Below, one piece after another: positions 48,687 through 59,629 of a stretch of 64,000 nt of DNA; positions within the stretch are counted from its first letter, which is position 1; each line of letters opens with the position of its first letter. This stretch comes from Flammula alnicola (Eukaryota > Basidiomycota > Agaricomycetes > Agaricales > Strophariaceae). A program made the position numbers and the translations under genes. The stretch is from NCBI GenBank assembly GCA_015499995.1, contig JADNRV010000009.1, forward strand, positions 62,001-126,000, given 5' to 3'. The notes under the pieces were generated by a model, which was not told the DNA's origin, searched no databases, and worked only from the letters and a program-made list of their open reading frames with translations.

Positions 48687-48995
48687 ATGTCAGACTCGGA
48701 CGGCCGTCATGACGGTTTCTACCAGCCCTTAGACTACACCATTGCGTCCGCTACCGCAACTTACCAGCCCTACACTGTCGCTTTCTACTGGACCAGCTTC
48801 GCCGGACGCCAGCTCGCCACTGTCAGCAGCGCGCGCAAGCAAACGGAGCTCATCCACTTCATTGAAGATAATAATGGAAGCCTCGAGGGGGAATGGTACC
48901 ACTTCGCGTCCGAGGACGATTTTCACAAGGCTATTATCAGGACGCGAGAGCTGGGTGGGATCGTCTATGACTTACCGGTCAAGACAGGCATGTAG
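48687..48995 (+). CDS. Small hypothetical protein, 102 residues
   Basis: ATG at 48687 gives MSDSDGRHDGFYQPLDYTI, then YQPYTVAFYWTSFAGRQLAT, SARKQTELIHFIEDNNGSLE, GEWYHFASEDDFHKAIIR and ELGGIVYDLPVKTGM with a stop at 48995. Codon pattern and a balanced charge and hydrophobic profile suggest a real small protein; no signal peptide or membrane segment. A longer start at 48639 in the same frame exists, but the 48687 ATG is the one conserved in the duplicated upstream copy. Family not recognised. Confidence 0.5.
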   Translation: MSDSDGRHDGFYQPLDYTIASATATYQPYTVAFYWTSFAGRQLATVSSARKQTELIHFIEDNNGSLEGEWYHFASEDDFHKAIIRTRELGGIVYDLPVKTGM

Positions 48996-49689
48996 GGTTA
49001 GGACGTGGGTGTTCTGCGGTGATGAGTTTTCCACTTGTAAGTGCTGCCACTGTGCTGCCACTGTTCGCGTGAATCTTTTCACTTAGCTCATGGGTAACGT
49101 AGGAATGGTTTAACAACCGCTACACCTACATCATTTCGAACATCTATCTGACTCATCCTCCACCACCTCGCCTGTATTACAGTACCCTTCTAACTTCGTT
49201 TTGCATTCAAGTTAAACAGCAAAGGTAAATTGAGCTATTGAATGACATACCAACTCGACTTGCTCTGCATATCGATAAGAATCGCCCTGCTTATCCTCTG
49301 CCACATTCTTCATTGGCGTCTTCATTGCGCCACATTAGAATAGCTTTCATTGCGGTCTCGAACAAAGACTCTGTTTCCCACGCGCTTACGAAGCAGTGCT
49401 TTTAACTCCTCTTATCTACAAATCTACAAACTCTGGTTCGGAGTTCTTGTTCCACCTGGAAAGTGGGTTGTCAGTATGTGGATAACCATAAAGTTGCGGA
49501 GCTTCTTAGCCAGCTAACCTCGGAGGTCACATTGGAATCAACCGACCTTCTGCCCAGTAACTTCAAGAAATTGGCAATAGATCCTCACGTGAGATGTATC
49601 GTCGGACGTCGTCTACGCCGATAATGAGAACGAACAAAAAAATAGGAGATGAAAGAAGTGCAAGTGCTCCACAGTTCGTGAGCACTGCG

Positions 49690-50050
49690 AGTTAATGAAA
49701 GGAAATGCGTGGTCGAAACATGAAAGTAAACAAGGACGCAAATACAATAATGCCGAGAAATTGACGGCAAGCCTGAAATCGTGTCAAGAAGCAGCCTTTG
49801 GAAGATTTTTCGATGAACTCCACCAAGCCAACGTGCGAAATGAGTAGTATGACCAACTCGCGCAGAGGGCTGCGTGCGTTCTCTTCCAAAGTCTGCTTGA
49901 TGGGACCGATCGACCAAAATTGGGGAAGAAAGATCCCGCACGGCAGACAACAATGGGGCGAGAGTTCGAACAAACAATTGTACGGTGTTTGAACAGAGCT
50001 GTAAAGGAAGTGATCATGAAAGAAAAGGAGAGAGTAAATGACTCGCAAGG
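49690..50050 (-). repeat. Dispersed repeat copy B, with a hydrophobic ORF
   Basis: Shares the AACTCGCGCAGA block (49855) and TCTGCTTGATGG with copies A and C, in the same orientation. On the minus strand it is open for 118 codons (RSPLRELVILLISHVGLVEF, FLGIIVFASLFTFMF), giving two hydrophobic stretches. About 700 bases upstream (49000-49690) hold nothing recognised. Confidence 0.5.
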
Positions 50051-50059
50051 ATCACACAC

Positions 50060-52100
50060 CTGACTTCAACAGCACGCTGGGCGGCGTTGAATCAGAAGGG
50101 CGATGGATAGCGTTGGATAGGACAATTTGATGATGAGGAAAAGAGATGACGCAGGAACGTTGACGCGCAAGGAAACAGCAGCATATATGTGCAGTATTAA
50201 TGCGACGTATTTGGCGTCCTGCGGGTAAAAGGAGGGTTAGGGAGTAGCCTAGCAAAAAAGAGCAGCCGTGAAGACGCGCATATGTTCACTCACCGACGCA
50301 CCATGTTTCGTGAGTCCGACTACAGCGCCATAGTCCAACGATCTACATTATAAGTAGAATATGGCTCATTCGGCCTGAGTAATGCTTATAGGACGAAAGG
50401 GCGAGCGTGGGGGGATTCGTAGAGGAACTCGTCTAACGACCGACGAGACAGGGTTCAAAACGGAAGCCGAAAAAAAAAGAAAAGGCGAGAGACCTTTCCC
50501 ACGCACAGACTTGACCTCATTCACATCGCCCTCCTTCGGCTAACCCATATTGGTCTTGATCTTGTAATGGTAGAAATCTATTATTTGGTCAGCCAGCATG
50601 AGCTGAGGTAAGTTGGCTAGGTACGCAGCATATTTTGCTGCGATGCACAGGTTTCCATCAACTTGCGGCCGACAAAAAGCAGGGAAAAGGGAACGACTAC
50701 TAGAAAACTTGGAGATCCTCCCCCGGTACCTGGATGGTGGGCGCTACAAAAACGTTAGGCTGATTAGTATTTATGAAACAGGAGGCTGGCAAACCTATGG
50801 CCTCTGTAATCACTGGCACTGAGTGCCATTTTAATGTCGAGAATCTGTGAGTGATCGTCCCATCATTCAACAGGATTCCCGAGTACCAGTTTCAAAAAAA
50901 GCCTCATTGCAATGGCAGTGGGGACTTGGGTGCTAAATCAAGTATCTCACCCTCAAAATTGGAATAGTAAGGGTTGTGCATGTGGGCGAAAGCGCAGCAC
51001 AATGCAAGTGAATCTCTTCTTTTTGAGTCATTTGACAGATCATTCATATCCACATAAACCCCTCTGGATGACCGCGTACGGCTTCTTCAGATTTGGTTAT
51101 CGGAAAGCATTATATTCAATCGGAAAAGGAACGAGGCTTGCGCGTATAGCCTCGGAAACATATACCTCTCCAGCACATCACTATCTTCAGCGTCGCGGTA
51201 TCCCAATAAGTCGATAAGTTCCAAAAGGGTTACACCGCATAATTCCAAGGAGAGGCTGGCGCAATAATATTTTATTGAGTGGCTCGTGCATTTTATCTTT
51301 GCAAAGCGATGAAGCATTTAGATTGCCCATCGTCGAATTTTCTATCCTCTGTCCCGTATCATCTTCAGTATCCCCATGGTTTCGCATTATCGTCTCATCC
51401 ATCGTCCCCCTCCTGGTACTCCATCGCCCAGTGCCTCCTTGTCAACTGACAAAAGGGCCACCGCGACTCGGCCTACGTCCCCAAAGAATTCGCACCCCAA
51501 GCGCCAAAAATCACGTCGCCTCGCATCCTCTACATCAGCAAATTCACAATTTACTTGTCGGACTTTCAGCACTTTCCGACTTGTCAAAATGCGATTTGCC
51601 ACTTTCGGAGAACAAGAATGCCTTTGCTCATCATCCACAGGTAAGTTTCTGGAGAACTTAATTGTAGATTTCCTCTGTTAGATATGCTTGTACATATATT
51701 TCAAATAAATTTCACACCACCATTTGTGGTTGATGCACAGAGGTCGAGATACAGTGACAAGTTGACCCCATTTACAAAATGGTGCATTCCAGCCCTTCAG
51801 TACCACTCAAGGCTTCAAAAAGTGAGATTTGAGACACTTATGTATCAATAGTTCAATGCCCAGATAGATAATTAAATTTTTGTTCAAGTTGAAAGAGAGA
51901 ATTTGAAGATGATTTTTCAACTTGTGAGAAAAGCGACCTAACTTTTTGACTTGTGACTTGTTGACTTTTTTGACTTGTACAAGTCGCAACAAGTCGCAAC
52001 AAGTCCCAAAAAGTAAATTGAGGAAATACTGATGTAGCAATATTCCAACGAGTGGCAAATCTACTCGCATCCGGGTACCGGGTAGTAACAAGACTGAATT
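50060..52100. other. Intergenic with an ACAAGTC-rich dyad at 51940-52020
   Basis: No gene supported. At 51945-52018 the heptamer GACTTGT and its complement ACAAGTC recur several times around a perfect centre, GACTTGTACAAGTC (51976-51989). Related AAGTTGAC/ACTTGTCAAAA words occur at 51580 and 51760. Confidence 0.45.
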
Positions 52101-52110
52101 CGAAAGGAAA

Positions 52111-52296
52111 ATGGCCTTAGAAACGGACGAGTTCGTGAAATTCTATTGGGAACAGGATGTACAATGTCGGGGGTGTGATCAAGTTATCAAGCTCGACCGT
52201 CGGAGGGGGGCAAAATATTACCCGCGCTTCTGGAACAACCATCGGGACAGATGTTCAAAAGTGCAGGAACTACGTAGGCGAAACGAGGAGGTATGA
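52111..52296 (+). CDS. Small CRGC-type putative zinc-motif ORF, copy 1
   Basis: ATG at 52111, 61 codons to the first stop: FVKFYWEQDVQCRGCDQVIK, then KYYPRFWNNHRDRCSKVQEL. The layout C-x2-C, a basic hinge, YYP-x2-W and H-x3-C is a likely C2HC zinc knuckle. The same layout is found in the protein at 57117-57764. The ORF ends at GAGGAG followed by GTATGA, a usable donor, with an AAAG acceptor near 52350, so the reading could continue in a second exon. Function unknown; nucleic-acid binding is only an inference from the motif type. Confidence 0.5.
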   Translation: MALETDEFVKFYWEQDVQCRGCDQVIKLDRRRGAKYYPRFWNNHRDRCSKVQELRRRNEEV

Positions 52297-52439
52297 CCAT
52301 TGGCGGTGTTCAGTGTTCACTCGATGCACTGGTGTTCTAACTTCTAAAGCCACAAAGTTGGTTCCAAGTTCCAACTTCCTGCTCTCCGTCGCCGTAGAGA
52401 AGTTTAGTGCTCACGAGCGACAGATGTTTTAAATATGTA

Positions 52440-53370
52440 CTTCTATGTTCTGTACGTACCTCTTTCGCTGTATGCAAATTCATAGGGGACAAGCGGTCAT
52501 TGGTCCCATCGTAATTAATTGCGAGCGCAGCGAGCAATCATTCTCTATGTAAGGGCTGAGCCGGGATGTAAACAAATACAAATTGTTGACACGTTTCCGT
52601 TTGGCGGGGACCATGTTAAATCGTGAATACCGCAGTCAATACTGGGTATTTTTGCTTGGCATTCTGACAGCGGCTGTAGACTGCAATGGCATGTATCATT
52701 CTGCAAAAAAATTGGGATTTTGGGCATCTCTACAGGCTTGAGCCTCCTACAAGATGGTTGCTGCAAGGTCCGGCTTCACCCGACGACCCGGGCCGGCGGA
52801 AACTCATCCTGGGATGGCGAAGCGAGCTTGCCCCCGCAGGTGGCGGATACGTAATCTAATTTCCGCGATTGCTAAGTACTTCTGGTATCGCGTCACCAAC
52901 ATTGCATCAGCGGATTACAATTTTGTCTTCAATCACAAAGCCTCGTTGATAATATTTCTGATGCTATCTAAGTGGATTCTTCGCCATGCACCAGTAAATG
53001 ACACAATATTGACCTGAGGCCACCGTTCATCCTGTCATTGCCAAGTGATTTTTCCTTTCGAAATATGACTTAGCTAACTATTCTTATGTTGTATTTGTAA
53101 TGCCATGGTTGGAAAGAATGACGTGGAGCACAGGGCACTGACTTGCCTCTTACGCCCATCGCCTAAACTCTGACCGAAATGTCCAGCTCAGGTTGAGCAG
53201 GAGAGCGCCCATGATGCATGAACCTCTACCGAGACAATTGGAGCTTTCCTCGATCCGGACATGCTTACGGTGGAGTGGATCCGTACTTTAAAAGACCACA
53301 ATCTTGCCGCAATCGCTTCGACTTGTGAAACATTATTCTCCTTTCTCCAAACATTCATCGTGCTACGACC
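52440..53370. other. Intergenic, nothing recognised
   Basis: Leads into the promoter of SDR copy 2. A TTTAAAAG word near 53288 lies about 85 bases before its ATG and could act as a TATA element. Confidence 0.4.
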
Positions 53371-53372
53371 AT

Positions 53373-54436
53373 ATGTCTCCATCCAAAGTGTACTTGATTA
53401 CAGGGGCCAATCGCGGTATAGGCAAGCGGCCTGATCCTTCACCCTCTTTGTCAAGGTATCCTAATCATATTTTTGGTGACATTAAAGGTTTGGCTCTAGT
53501 GGACGAGCTTGTGTCCAAACATCCAGAAGCAATCGTGTTCGCTGGTGCCCGTGATCCACTGAAAGCGACTGGTTTGAAGGAACTCGCGTCCAAGTACCCA
53601 GGAAAGATCGAAATCGTCAAATTCGTCGCCGGGGATGTAGCAAGCAATCAAGCTCTTGCAAAGCAGATCAAAGAGAAATACGGACGCGTCGATGTCGTCG
53701 TCGCAAATGCCGGTAGGCCTTTAATTCGGGTCTAGATATTTACGTAGCTCATGCATCTGTTATGTTAAATAGGCATTTCAACCTACTTGGGATCGGCCGC
53801 AGAGACCCCAATAGAGACATTCCGAGAACATTTCGAGGTAAGCCCAAAAAACGAAAACGCTATGCATGTTACCGCCGTTGAACCAACATTTCATACCTCA
53901 GGTCAACGTTACGGGCGTTCTCATTCTCTTTCAGGCAGTGTATGACCTCTTGAAAGCAAGCGCGTCTCCGAAATTTGTCCCCATAACTTCTGGAATAGCA
54001 AGCCTTACTGCCTACATAAGTCTTCCAATCGGAAATGCCGCATACGGTGTCAGCAAGGCGGGGCTTAATTGGCTGTCTCGGAAGATCCATTTCGAGAACG
54101 AGTGGCTCAGTGAGTTTCTGTGTTGCTAATTATCTTCGTTTGTTCATAAATTTCCCTCTCAGCCTGCTTCCCACTCGCCCCAGGCATTGTTGACACTGAT
54201 ATGGGTACGTACCTGTCGCCGACAGACGAACGTAATTCTTTCTCATGGCTGTTTGGCCCTTAGCGAAAGAAAACCGTGCCCTTGACTCAACTGGCAAGCT
54301 TGGCCTCCTACAGGATGCCATTCAAGTTACTCCTGCCGAGGCTGGTACTGCGCTTGTCAACATTATCGAGGGGTCTACCCGGGAGAAGGATGGCGGAGAG
54401 TTTATTAATGTGGATGGAAGTAAGATTGCGTGGTAG
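53373..54436 (+). CDS. Short-chain dehydrogenase/reductase (SDR copy 2)
   Basis: Paralogue of copies 1 and 3. Exons 53373-53421, 53488-53712, 53773-53837, 53902-54109, 54163-54204, 54264-54436; together 762 bases, 253 residues, all in frame. Motifs: VYLITGANRGIG with a GC donor splitting the last Gly codon (G|GCAAGC, acceptor AAAG), VVVANAG, VNVTGVLILFQAVYDLLKAS, PITSGIASLTAY for the Ser region, and AAYGVSKAGLNWLSRKI with the catalytic Tyr and Lys; then PGIVDTDM and the ending GGEFINVDGSKIAW. In the Ser region the Gly-Ser of the other copies is replaced by Ile-Ala, but the Ser itself remains. Intact and probably functional; substrate unknown. Confidence 0.9.
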
Positions 54437-55143
54437 TTTCACGTTTCCTTCGCGCATTCTCTTGCACTTCGTTTTTAGTGGATGGCCATTGCAATCCAGA
54501 TTACTGGGGCTCGACTTCCAGCTTCATTTCCTTTCCCCGGTTGTACAAGTGCTCGTAGAATCCGAGGTAGTTCTCACTCCATGTTCAGTTTCCACTCGGC
54601 AGAAGCAAGCGCATATTATTAGGGTTGGCTGCCGTTCGGCGTCGCATTTTCGCATTTCGCTTTTGGGTTACATACTGGTAACATTCGAATTTCGGCTCGG
54701 CTCTTTCACTGTTCGCAAGGGCAGTCGATATCCAATAGTACGACAACAACAGTTTCAAGCACATGTAATAAACCTCCCTTGAATATTTCTTAGATCCGAT
54801 TTCTCTATTTTGAAAGCAAAAGAAAAACTGTTCAGTTAACAATTATATTGCAGTTATCTACGATGGAACTCTCAAGGAAATTTTTGGAAACACCAAGAAG
54901 CCATCGAAATGCGAAAATACAACGGCGAACGGCGGCCACTTAGAACTACCCTAATAATAAGCGCTTGCTTCTGCCGTGGAAATTCAACACGGACTGAGAA
55001 CTACGTCAGATTCTATGAGCACTTGTACAACCGGGGAAATGAAGATAGAAGTCGAGCTCCAGTAATCTAGATTGCAATGGCCATACACTGAAAACGAAGT
55101 GCAAGAGAATGCGCGAAGGAAACGTGAAACTACCAAACAATCT
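54424..55143. repeat. Large inverted repeat made of SDR 3' sequence
   Basis: Left arm 54424-54660, right arm about 54904-55143, spacer about 243 bases. The arms match at most positions: each contains TAGTTTCACGTTTCCTTCGC, GCATTCTCTTGCACTTCG, GGCCATTGCAATC, GTTGTACAAGTGCTC, GCAGAAGCAAGCGC and TATTATTAGGGT in mirror order. The left arm begins within the last codons and stop of SDR copy 2; the right arm, read on the minus strand, begins at the matching last codons of another copy (GSRLFG then TAG). The right arm is therefore the stranded tail of a lost, oppositely oriented SDR gene. Confidence 0.88.
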
Positions 55144-55333
55144 GCTTCCAAATATCTATAGATGAGCCGCAGTTCAGAATCACCAAGCTTCCCCTTGTCC
55201 CATTGTATTTGTAACTACGTCACTTGAAATTATCCCGCTGAGACTTACCTATAAGCTGTCGTCTTGCATCCATCTCCTGCGATTTACGAATCCTTCGGCC
55301 CTCTGCACTATTCAACTCTAGATCTCGAGCCAC

Positions 55334-56407
55334 ATGTCTTCATCGAAAGTATACTTTATTGCCGGAGCTACTCGTGGTATAGGCAAGTAACCTCTAGAAT
55401 TTCTCTCTTTTCCGAAGTGCTGAATTGTTCATCTCTTAATGCTCTGAAGGTTTGGCACTAGTGAACGAGCTCGTATCCAAACATGCAGAAGCCATGGTCT
55501 TTGCTGGAGCCCGTGATCCATCAAAAGCGACGTCTCTACAGGAACTCGCCTCGAAATTCCCCGGAAAGATTGAAATTGTCAAATTTGTTTCCGGGGACGT
55601 GGAAGGGAACCAGTTCGTTGCGAAGAAAATCAATGAGAAGTATGGGCACGTTGACGTCGTGGTAGCAAACGCAGGTACATCTTTAACCGCCACCTGGTGT
55701 TAACCCGTCTATTAATATGTTAAACAGCCATTTCGGGTTACATGGGACCAGCGTCAGAGACTCCAGTCGAGGCATTCCGCGAACACTTCGAGGTACGTGA
55801 TTCAAAAATGTAAATTCAACTGTAATACGGTCTTGGCTACTTGAATTAACGTTTTATCACTCAGGTCAATGTTACCGGCGTCCTCGTTCTCTTCCAGGCA
55901 GTGTACGAGCTATTGAAAGCAAGCGTCTCTCCTAAGTTTATTCCCATCGGGTCTGGTGCAGGAAGCTTGACTGCTCACATGAACGGCACTCTCGGATGTA
56001 CCGCCTATGGCGTCAGCAAAGCCGCGGTTAATTACATGTCTAGAAAAATTCACTTCGAGAACGAGTGGCTTAGTGAGTTCACCCATTAGCCATATATTAA
56101 AATTTTACGGTTTCTTCATATTTGATCCTCTCTTAGCCTGCTTTCCGCTGTCCCCTGGCAGGGTTGACACTGATATGGGTGCGTATTTAGATGTCACCTC
56201 GATGATGGACTTCGTTCTCATAACATTTTATCCTTAGCCAAAGAAAACCTTGCCCTCGACAAAAGTGGCACACTTGCATCTGTTAAGCATGGTAGAGTTA
56301 CTCCTGCCGTAGCTGGTACTGCGCTCGTCAACATTATCGATGGTTCTACCCGAGAAAAGGATGGTGGAGAGTTTATTAATGTGGATGGCACGAAGATTCC
56401 ATGGTAG
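55334..56407 (+). CDS. Short-chain dehydrogenase/reductase (SDR copy 3)
   Basis: Third full paralogue, six exons, stop TAG 56405-56407. VYFIAGATRGIG differs from the others: the first residue of the TGxxxGIG cofactor motif is Ala in place of Thr. The first intron again opens with a GC donor (G|GCAAGT, acceptor GAAG). Later motifs are kept: VVVANAG, VNVTGVLVLFQAVYELLKAS, PIGSGAGSLTAH (one of the two Ser is Gly, the second remains), TAYGVSKAAVNYMSRKI, PGRVDTDM and GGEFINVDGTKIPW. Its 3' flank matches that of the remnant at 14.5-15.0 kb, marking those two as closest relatives. No stop or frameshift; activity is plausible but less certain than for copy 2. A TATAAG word lies near 55250, about 85 bases before the ATG. 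Confidence 0.87.
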
Positions 56408-56559
56408 TTTGCAATTTCTTTAGGCGTTCTCTTGCCCCAGATGTCTTTGTTCCATAGTACCAATGTGTTTAAGTTCGGTTCTGTGGGACCTAACGCTGCT
56501 CGTTGAATAGATTAGATGAAAGGCTGCCCCTGACGCCTTGTCATGCATTTCTAAATACC

Positions 56560-57110
56560 CACAGTCGGACTGAGCACTTTTGGCCGTTCAAGTAAAAGAG
56601 CAATGTTACAATGCCCAGAAAGCAACTCAAGCTGACTATGCGAACACAGAGCAAATTAGACCACTCAGATTTCCCGCCGTGGTGAAGTTGCAGACCGCAG
56701 AAAAAACCACCAGTAGGATGTCAATGTGCAAGGATATTGTAGCAAATATATTCACGATTCAGTGTCTCTTATGTCTCTTCTCAGAAACGAAATCGATAAG
56801 ATTAGACGTTACTGTACAAGAAACGTTACATGCAGACATTACAAAAGAAATACAGTCATGAGATGGGGAAATACAAGTTCGAGAACACGCTGAGATGCAC
56901 GTAAAATGCACGACCAATAATTCTGGGCATGCGACAGATTAAGGAAACATACAAGAGATGTCCACGCAAGCACAACTTGAGTGCCCGTCAGGGCCGGGAA
57001 GGTGTCGTTGGGTACCAGTGAAGCGAGCATGACGCTCCTTCAAATCTCTATCGTCCAGGTTCTTCTCGCAAGGCTACCAAAGCAAGAGTAGTGTTATTGA
57101 TGCCACTATT
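56560..57110. other. Intergenic, nothing recognised
   Basis: Short ORFs only. No splice-linked frame or repeat identified. Confidence 0.4.
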
Positions 57111-57116
57111 TCGTAG

Positions 57117-57764
57117 TCAGACAGAGAGCTTCATTACCTTGAGAACCCGATGACGATCAAAGGCGTCTCCGAGACATTTTCTGCTATGCTTCTCCCAGAG
57201 GTCAGGATAGTAGCGATTGCGATTATCCATCGCTTTCAAGCCATCACATCCTCGACACCACACCCAATGCGGCGAGAAGCAAAAGGCCATGTCGTCGTTG
57301 GTGAGTAACTGGATTCTTTCAGATTCTTTCTTGTTCTTTCCCGGGATGCGTTTCCTCCTCGTGGTAGAGGCAGGTGAAGATGGGGGTGGTAAAAGACGGC
57401 TACGATGCGCAGTAATCTTGTACTTCGATCGCGCCACTTCCTTTGACTTACGGTCTGGCCGCGTCTTGGTGTACTGGCGTGAGGTCTTGATGCACGCGGG
57501 TATATTTCTGAGAGGCGGATCTGTAGTCTGCAGTTGCTCTGACTCGGACGATTGACCATCGCTCTCCGAGGCAACACTAAGGCCCTCCAAATAAATCGCG
57601 GCTTTACAGAGGTCATGTAAAGTAAGACGGGGAGATGACCCCGTACGGGTGTCAGGACCCTGCCAAGCCAAGGCAACATTTGGGAGATTCGAGTCGATCT
57701 CGTGCACAGTAAACGCAACCCCAGAAGAAATGCGAGTGGGTGTGTCCAGGGCGTATTTTACCAT
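57117..57764 (-). CDS. CRGC-type putative zinc-motif protein, copy 2, 215 residues
   Basis: Single open frame from ATG 57764 (MVKYALDTPTRISSG) to a stop at 57117. The N-terminal half is soluble (LTLHDLCKAAIYLEGLSVAS) and followed by a Ser/Thr/Pro and Lys/Arg-rich linker (TRPDRKSKEVARSKYK, TTRRKRIPGKNKKE) that looks like a nuclear-targeting, DNA-binding type tail. The C-terminal part is WVWCRGCDGLKAMDNRNRYY, then PDLWEKHSRKC: C-x2-C, YYP-x2-W, H-x3-C, as in the ORF at 52111. Two unrelated contexts with the same motif suggest a small lineage-specific domain. Zinc binding and a nuclear role are inference; no named family recognised. Confidence 0.6.
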   Translation of the reverse strand: MVKYALDTPTRISSGVAFTVHEIDSNLPNVALAWQGPDTRTGSSPRLTLHDLCKAAIYLEGLSVASESDGQSSESEQLQTTDPPLRNIPACIKTSRQYTKTRPDRKSKEVARSKYKITAHRSRLLPPPSSPASTTRRKRIPGKNKKESERIQLLTNDDMAFCFSPHWVWCRGCDGLKAMDNRNRYYPDLWEKHSRKCLGDAFDRHRVLKVMKLSV

Positions 57765-57769
57765 CGCTA

Positions 57770-58420
57770 GGATGGTTCAACAGTGGTGTCAGGGGAGGCT
57801 GGATTGGGGGACGAGAAAATGCATGTATCAACTTGTGATTAATATATGTGAACGGTGGCCACAGGCTGGTAAACGACGGCACACAGACACAGGCAAAAAA
57901 TCACACTCAGAGATCCATCTATGAGTCAATTTTTGTCTTCAAAAACGACAATTCGCGGCCAGCACGTCCTCTTGTAGTAGCTTCTTCTATATGCGGAAGG
58001 TTCAAGCCATGAGGTTCGGGAGTGACCGAGCGCTCAATTTCATATGCCCTCTCCAGACTCCATGTGCGATAAGGAGATATCGCGAGTGGCAAGGTGGCTC
58101 TTCAGATCAAGAATGTATCAGACAACGTGCCTGCATCGTGTCGTCCGGGGGTACAGCCTTCGTTGGCCTGTACTTGGGTTCAACTTCTCTTCTGGCCCAA
58201 CTCCCTCGGATTCTACATCTAACAGTCCATATCTTGGTCCAGATGATCAGCATCGCTCCAGCCTCATGTATCACATCCTTCAGCGTGAATCTTTGAAGGG
58301 CCACCTTGCCACAGCACAAGGTTGGCTATGGATACTTACCATAAAAGCGTACCTCGCGAGGGGAGAAGGAGGTGAAGGGATTCGAACGGAGCTGACCACA
58401 ATTGACTCAATGTAGGACCA
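57770..58420. other. Intergenic, nothing recognised
   Basis: Overlapping short ORFs on both strands (for example 57991-58296 and 58044-58415 plus). None has motifs or a consistent frame. Confidence 0.4.
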
Positions 58421-58421
58421 C

Positions 58422-59620
<1,199 letters not shown>

Positions 59621-59629
59621 GTTCTTCGA

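Noticed and set aside
51275..51681. Overlapping plus-strand ORFs of 101-128 codons
   Set aside because: Two frames equally open, Ser/Pro-biased, with no motif or splice support.
58360..58400. GGGATTCGAACGG, resembling a tRNA T-loop in reverse
   Set aside because: The flanking bases do not pair into a T stem, and no anticodon or acceptor arm can be built around it.
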